A DNA stretch of 64,000 nucleotides from Boletus sp. NGJ (Eukaryota; Basidiomycota; Agaricomycetes; Boletales; Boletaceae): positions 19,807 through 83,806 of the forward strand of contig JAGTXK010000115.1 of NCBI GenBank assembly GCA_019096195.1. The letters are read 5' to 3'. The notes beneath the pieces are model-generated. The model saw only the letters and a list, made by a program, of their open reading frames with translations. It had not been told where the DNA came from and made no database searches. Positions 60,575-64,000 of this stretch are shown in pieces (positions within the stretch are counted from its first letter, which is position 1; each line of letters starts with the position of its first letter). The translations under genes and the position numbers were made by a program.

Positions 60575-61325
60575 ATGTCGACGTCAAACTCGCCCGCACC
60601 AAACTCACACTCTGCATCGCCAGCACCAGGGACATCGCGCCATGCGCTCACCCCACTCGAGCGTCAGCGCTCGCAACTCGACCGGCTCCTCAAGGACCCT
60701 AGTAAACCGGCCTATGTTCCCGTTCCACCAAAGGAAAAGACGATACGTCCTGCACGAGAGATGATGAAGAACGTGCAGGGCTCAAGTGCTGGTGCAGGAA
60801 GCGGCGAGTTCCACGTATACAAAGCGAGCAGGAGACGTGAGTATGAGAGGCTCAAGATGATGGAGGAGCAGGCCAGAAAAGTATGTGCCTCCGCGATATC
60901 TTTCCCCCATCGAGCTCAATGTCGTCTAATAGGAAAAGGAAACAGAAGAGTTTGAACGACGTCGCAAAGAAGCGGAGGACCTCGCGAAAGCAAAGACTGC
61001 GAAGAATCGCGCGAAAAGGCAGAAGAAGAAGGGGCGTGCAAAGACCAAGTCTTCGGATAAACCTGGCCCCGGCGAGGGACAGTCTAGCACTTCTGATGTG
61101 CCCTTGAAAAAACGCAGACTGGTTAATGGGAAGGAACTCGTGTTCAAGAAACCCGGAGAGGAGAGTGACGAGGACGAGGACGAGGATGAGGATGAGGATG
61201 GTCCTGAGACTAGCGCCCGTGAGGAACCCAGGGCCCCTGCTGACAGCGACGAGCCTGACCCTCAGCCGGCCGAGACACCATGCATAGCAACGGAACAAAA
61301 GATTATCATTCACGAGGACGACTGA
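60575..61325 (+). CDS. PRKRIP1: PRKRIP1 / DUF1168 family nuclear protein
   Basis: Exons 60575-60880 and 60933-61325; 232 aa. The conserved block TPLERQRSQLDRLLKDPSKP, IRPAREMMKNVQGSSAGAGS and GEFHVYKASRRREYERLKMM identifies the PRKRIP1 family; the human protein is a component of the catalytic spliceosome. A long basic helix (FERRRKEAEDLAKAKTAKNR then KRQKKKGR) continues over the intron. The tail is acidic (an Asp/Glu run at 61168-61200), ending KIIIHEDD. Homology stops there, so the acidic end is probably lineage-specific. It follows NSA2 head-to-tail, 146 bp after its stop. Confidence 0.9.
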
Positions 61326-62016
61326 CCGTCTTCGCAATCAATTACCCGTTGCATTCCCCTTTACTCTTGCTCGACTCGGCTTTCCACACGGTTGCAGTAT
61401 TCTAATGGTACAATGGGTTCTCGGACTCAGGGGGTTTCCACATGTACAAGGGCATTGATATTCATTGAAAGCTAGTTCAAGATCGACCCTACATTGAACT
61501 TGTACACATGTCGAATGCCCGTCCATACTCATTTTGGACTTGGCCCAGGGTCGAATGCACATTCACGAGCTGTTAATCCCAACAAAAACTGTTTTTCTTT
61601 GAGCTACTTCAAGTTATCCTTGGAACACGCGATTGCGTCAAGTGTGCGTCGTTTGAGAACATCGAAGTTCAGCTGGGCCAAGGACAAGCTTTGCAAGGGA
61701 ACATCAGAGACATGGCTCAACCGTCCCATCGATAATTTCTGCGATGGGATAGGCTTGTCCTTGTCCCTTTTTTTTCATTCCCTTGTTAGTTGTTCTAGCG
61801 CTTGCAACTAATTGTCTTGCAAACGAACCTATAAGAGAATTATTTGACAATGCTATCAGGTCACAGTGTTCTTATCAACGCAACTCATGGATCAATCGAT
61901 CAAGCCAAAGTAGTAATGCACTCCAGCAATTCATGATTAGGTCAGTACAAATCAATCCTTGCCACCAACAACCCCCTCGTGGTATTCTATTGATGCTGGT
62001 ATGACGAAGCTCTCGT
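61326..62016. other. Intergenic between convergent genes, no recognisable content
   Basis: 691 bp between the PRKRIP1 stop and the 3' end of the aspartic protease relic. Plus-strand open frames at 61494-61811 and 61783-62004 encode peptides with no motif. No repeat or RNA gene was recognised. Confidence 0.4.
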
Positions 62017-63667
62017 TCACTCGCTGATGCTTTCCATGAAGCCCACCCTTGCTCCGTGCGAGTAGTCGTAGATGGATACATCTACGTACGTATTCACTGT
62101 CAGGCAAAGGTATGACCAGAACCAGCGCAGGCACTTACAAGACTTCAAGAACGAGTTGCCTAGAATCGTCAGCGCGTCAGCCCACGTGAGCTCTCTGAAA
62201 TCGGAAACACGCGGACGACCTACCGAGAATGACAAAATTAAAGGATGACCCTGCACTGACGATCACCCCGATGCATGGGCTAAAAATTGACCTCGCTCCA
62301 GCGGACGATGATACCGGACAGAGAAACCACCACTCAGGCTGTACCTGCCCGTGGGCTCACTCGGGTTCCATCCAAGGCTCGTATCGCGCGGATCCAACGC
62401 CAACGTTTGTGAACCGAACACGACTGACAACGCGATTGGGGTATCGCACGGGTAGGAGTAGAAGCCGTCGCCATAATCCGGGGCAGGCGCAGACCCGGGG
62501 ACCTGTGAGAGTGGAGACGTGACACAGGCCCTGACGGCAAAAAAAGTTTGGGCTCACCTGTTCGTGTATGGCAGTCACGACGTCGGCGGGGAAGTATATG
62601 AAAGAAGTGCCTGTGATCTCGATGTGGAAGGATGAGTAGAGTGAAACGTTGTTGGCGAGGGGGACGTACGGCATAGAGACCGCTAATAGGGACGAGTTCT
62701 TTGTTCACCAAAACGCCGCTTATGTCAACTGTTCACCAAGTCTGGGATGCATATATCAGTAGGTGCGGGCGAGAATCAACGACAGAAACACCTTCGAGGC
62801 CACCTGCACCCAAGAAACGGTCTTCTTACGGACTTTCGACTCGCCAATGCACCCAAAACAGATCTAGTCGACAACCCTGAGAGACGCATCGGTCACGACA
62901 AAGTGGTGAGCTCACCTCGGCGCCATGAACCTGCGTCCGAGTCATATAGACACTGAATAGAGGCGCCTGTAGCTGCGGAATCAGATTCTCAAAAAACGTC
63001 AGGTTATGTGAATTTGTAATCGTGCCAAACGCCAGGCCAGCGAGTCCGTCGTTTGATGAGTTCGCAAAGTTCTCGGAGACGGACTGGACTGCACCAAAGT
63101 ACTGGTTGAACACCTCGAGAGCTCCTATTGCGACCATGTCCATAGCGAGTGTTCCGCTCATGTCGCCCGATCCCTATCGAACATTGCAGCGTCAAAGGCA
63201 GGAGAGGAATCAAACTCACGTATGTGACAGAGAATGGTTGACCTGTGTCGCGATATGTGCTACTGGTGTTCGCCCGGAACGGCGTAAGTTGGCCACAATT
63301 ACCGCAGTTGACGGGAACCCAGAGGTCTGTGCCAAACAAGTTGAGTGGAGTCATTTGCTGAACGAAGGGAGGGCCCACCAGAAGAACCCGTATCAAAATC
63401 GATCTGCAGCGTCTGTGCCTGACTCCCAAACCTCAACGGGCCGTAATACTCGAAATCGTCGACACCGTCTGCTTCGTCACTGAGGGCATCAGTGACGGTG
63501 TTGTTTGCGTTCCGGAGAGTTCCGGCGCTGGCTACTCTAAGCACGGGAGAGGAGTAGAGCAAGGCAATGTTGGTCACGTAGTCTTGCGCGGTTGTAGGTG
63601 CTTTGCAGCGAGGAGGGAATGGCGTAGCCAGGAGATGTACCGTGACCTGCCAGTAGAGCAGGAGCAT
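62017..63667 (-). pseudogene. A1 (pepsin-like) aspartic protease, probably inactive
   Basis: Ten exon segments stay in one frame (1173 nt): 63379-63667, 63220-63326, 62916-63173, 62792-62863, 62670-62741, 62558-62617, 62345-62502, 62224-62279, 62139-62159, 62017-62096. The first catalytic motif DTGSSDLWVP is intact, followed by YGSGDMSGTLAMDMV, QYFGAVQSVSENF, GLAGLAFGTI, NLIPQLQAPLFSVYMTR, EICFGCIGESK, TSFIYFPADVV and a normal C-terminus with FVILGNSFLKS and IYDYSHGARVGF. Two lesions are seen. An in-frame TGA at 62733-62735 falls where the conserved Trp of the SKTYW-type segment is expected. The second active-site motif reads ITGTS, so the catalytic Asp before Thr-Gly-Thr is missing (Ile codon at 62615-62617). 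No convincing secretion signal is visible at the chosen start (63667), so the true N-terminus is uncertain. A long alternative intron (about 100 bp) could bypass the stop but would not restore the Asp. Confidence 0.78.
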
Positions 63668-64000
63668 TTTGGAATTTCCGGCGAGTGGCAGCTTGCGCAG
63701 CGAGCTACGTCATTCTTGTCAGCGAGTCCGAAAGCGCGCAAGAAAACATACATACTGCACCATGTCTGAGAGCAGTTATCAATGATCTTGAGATTGTGAG
63801 CGGGACCAATGAATTACGATTTAAGCGGGAACGAACACCTGCACCACTGAATCAAATACAGGTTTATTTTGACCAATGGTGGCAAAAAGTGTATCAGAGA
63901 AACATGGTACAGTCTGAAGGTATAAGTCATGGGTGGATAATCGACATCAGATGTCGTGCGAGATTAAATATTGAATTCTGTTGGAGGGGTCGGGCTACTC
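63668..64000. other. Window edge, no recognisable content
   Basis: 333 bp upstream of the aspartic protease relic. A possible extra 5' exon with ATG at about 63762 could be joined by a GTATGT donor and a GTAG acceptor, but it does not give a recognisable signal peptide, so it was not included. Nothing else was seen. Confidence 0.35.

Noticed and set aside
61168-61200. GAGGAC/GATGAG microsatellite-like run
   Set aside because: It is in frame in the PRKRIP1 homologue and encodes an acidic Asp/Glu stretch common in nuclear proteins, so it needs no separate explanation.
62636-62842. Alternative splice (donor in the GTCCGTAAGAAG context to an AG just before GACATAAGC) that would bypass the TGA of the aspartic protease
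   Set aside because: It needs an intron of about 100 bp, removes a conserved strand, and leaves the missing catalytic Asp unexplained.
1-64000. tRNA, rRNA, transposon ends, CRISPR arrays
   Set aside because: I scanned by eye for tRNA A/B-box patterns, reverse transcriptase or transposase motifs, terminal repeats and regular arrays and found none. A tRNAscan-SE and RepeatMasker run would be decisive.

Overview
This is nuclear DNA from a filamentous basidiomycete fungus, most likely an Agaricomycete. Nearly every gene is a chain of exons joined by GT..AG introns of about 45-60 bp. Genes lie 70-400 bp apart on both strands. The gene set is the ordinary eukaryotic core plus fungal-only families: a Zn2Cys6 regulator, an OPT transporter, a TRP/FLC-like protein, a DUF1746 protein and a membrane-anchored amidohydrolase. 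I found no tRNA, rRNA, transposon or CRISPR array. All gene models were built by eye from splice signals, reading-frame continuity and remembered family motifs. For every complete model the exon lengths sum to a multiple of three.

Layout. 1-253: 5' end of a Zn2Cys6 transcription factor. 254-2031: gene-poor. 2.0-11.6 kb: DBF4, a CLASP/TOG protein, ribosomal protein RPS18 and a CLIP-170-like +TIP. 11.8-16.7 kb: translation factors eIF3c and eIF2B-gamma, convergent. 17.0-23.0 kb: mitochondrial bL34, a GCK-type kinase, APS kinase, pyroglutamyl peptidase and ATP synthase OSCP. 23.4-32.2 kb: the AAA+ ATPase Mgs1/WRNIP1, an 18-exon oligopeptide transporter and a TRP-like membrane protein. 32.5-44.2 kb: a large nuclear protein (possibly SMC5/6-associated), ERCC1/Rad10, a tandem amidohydrolase and class II histone deacetylase Hda1. 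44.5-47.2 kb: a four-TM protein, a DUF1746 protein and a 64-aa twin CX9C protein. 47.4-58.1 kb: Csf1, a giant bridge-like lipid-transfer protein. 58.2-61.3 kb: Yip1, the ribosome-biogenesis factor Nsa2 and a PRKRIP1 homologue. 62.0-63.7 kb: an A1 aspartic protease that looks dead.

Themes. Several neighbours share a process: microtubule plus ends (CLASP, CLIP), translation and ribosome production (RPS18, eIF3c, eIF2B-gamma, Nsa2), and genome maintenance (Dbf4, Mgs1, Rad10, Hda1, perhaps the 32.5-kb protein). This may be chance. The clearest oddities are structural: an Nsa2 gene whose start codon is cut off by a GC-AG intron followed by a 6-nt microexon, microexons of 10-14 nt in four other genes, a two-half amidohydrolase whose second half has lost its HxH metal site, and an aspartic protease with an in-frame stop and no second catalytic Asp. 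I did not find a convincing new multi-gene system.
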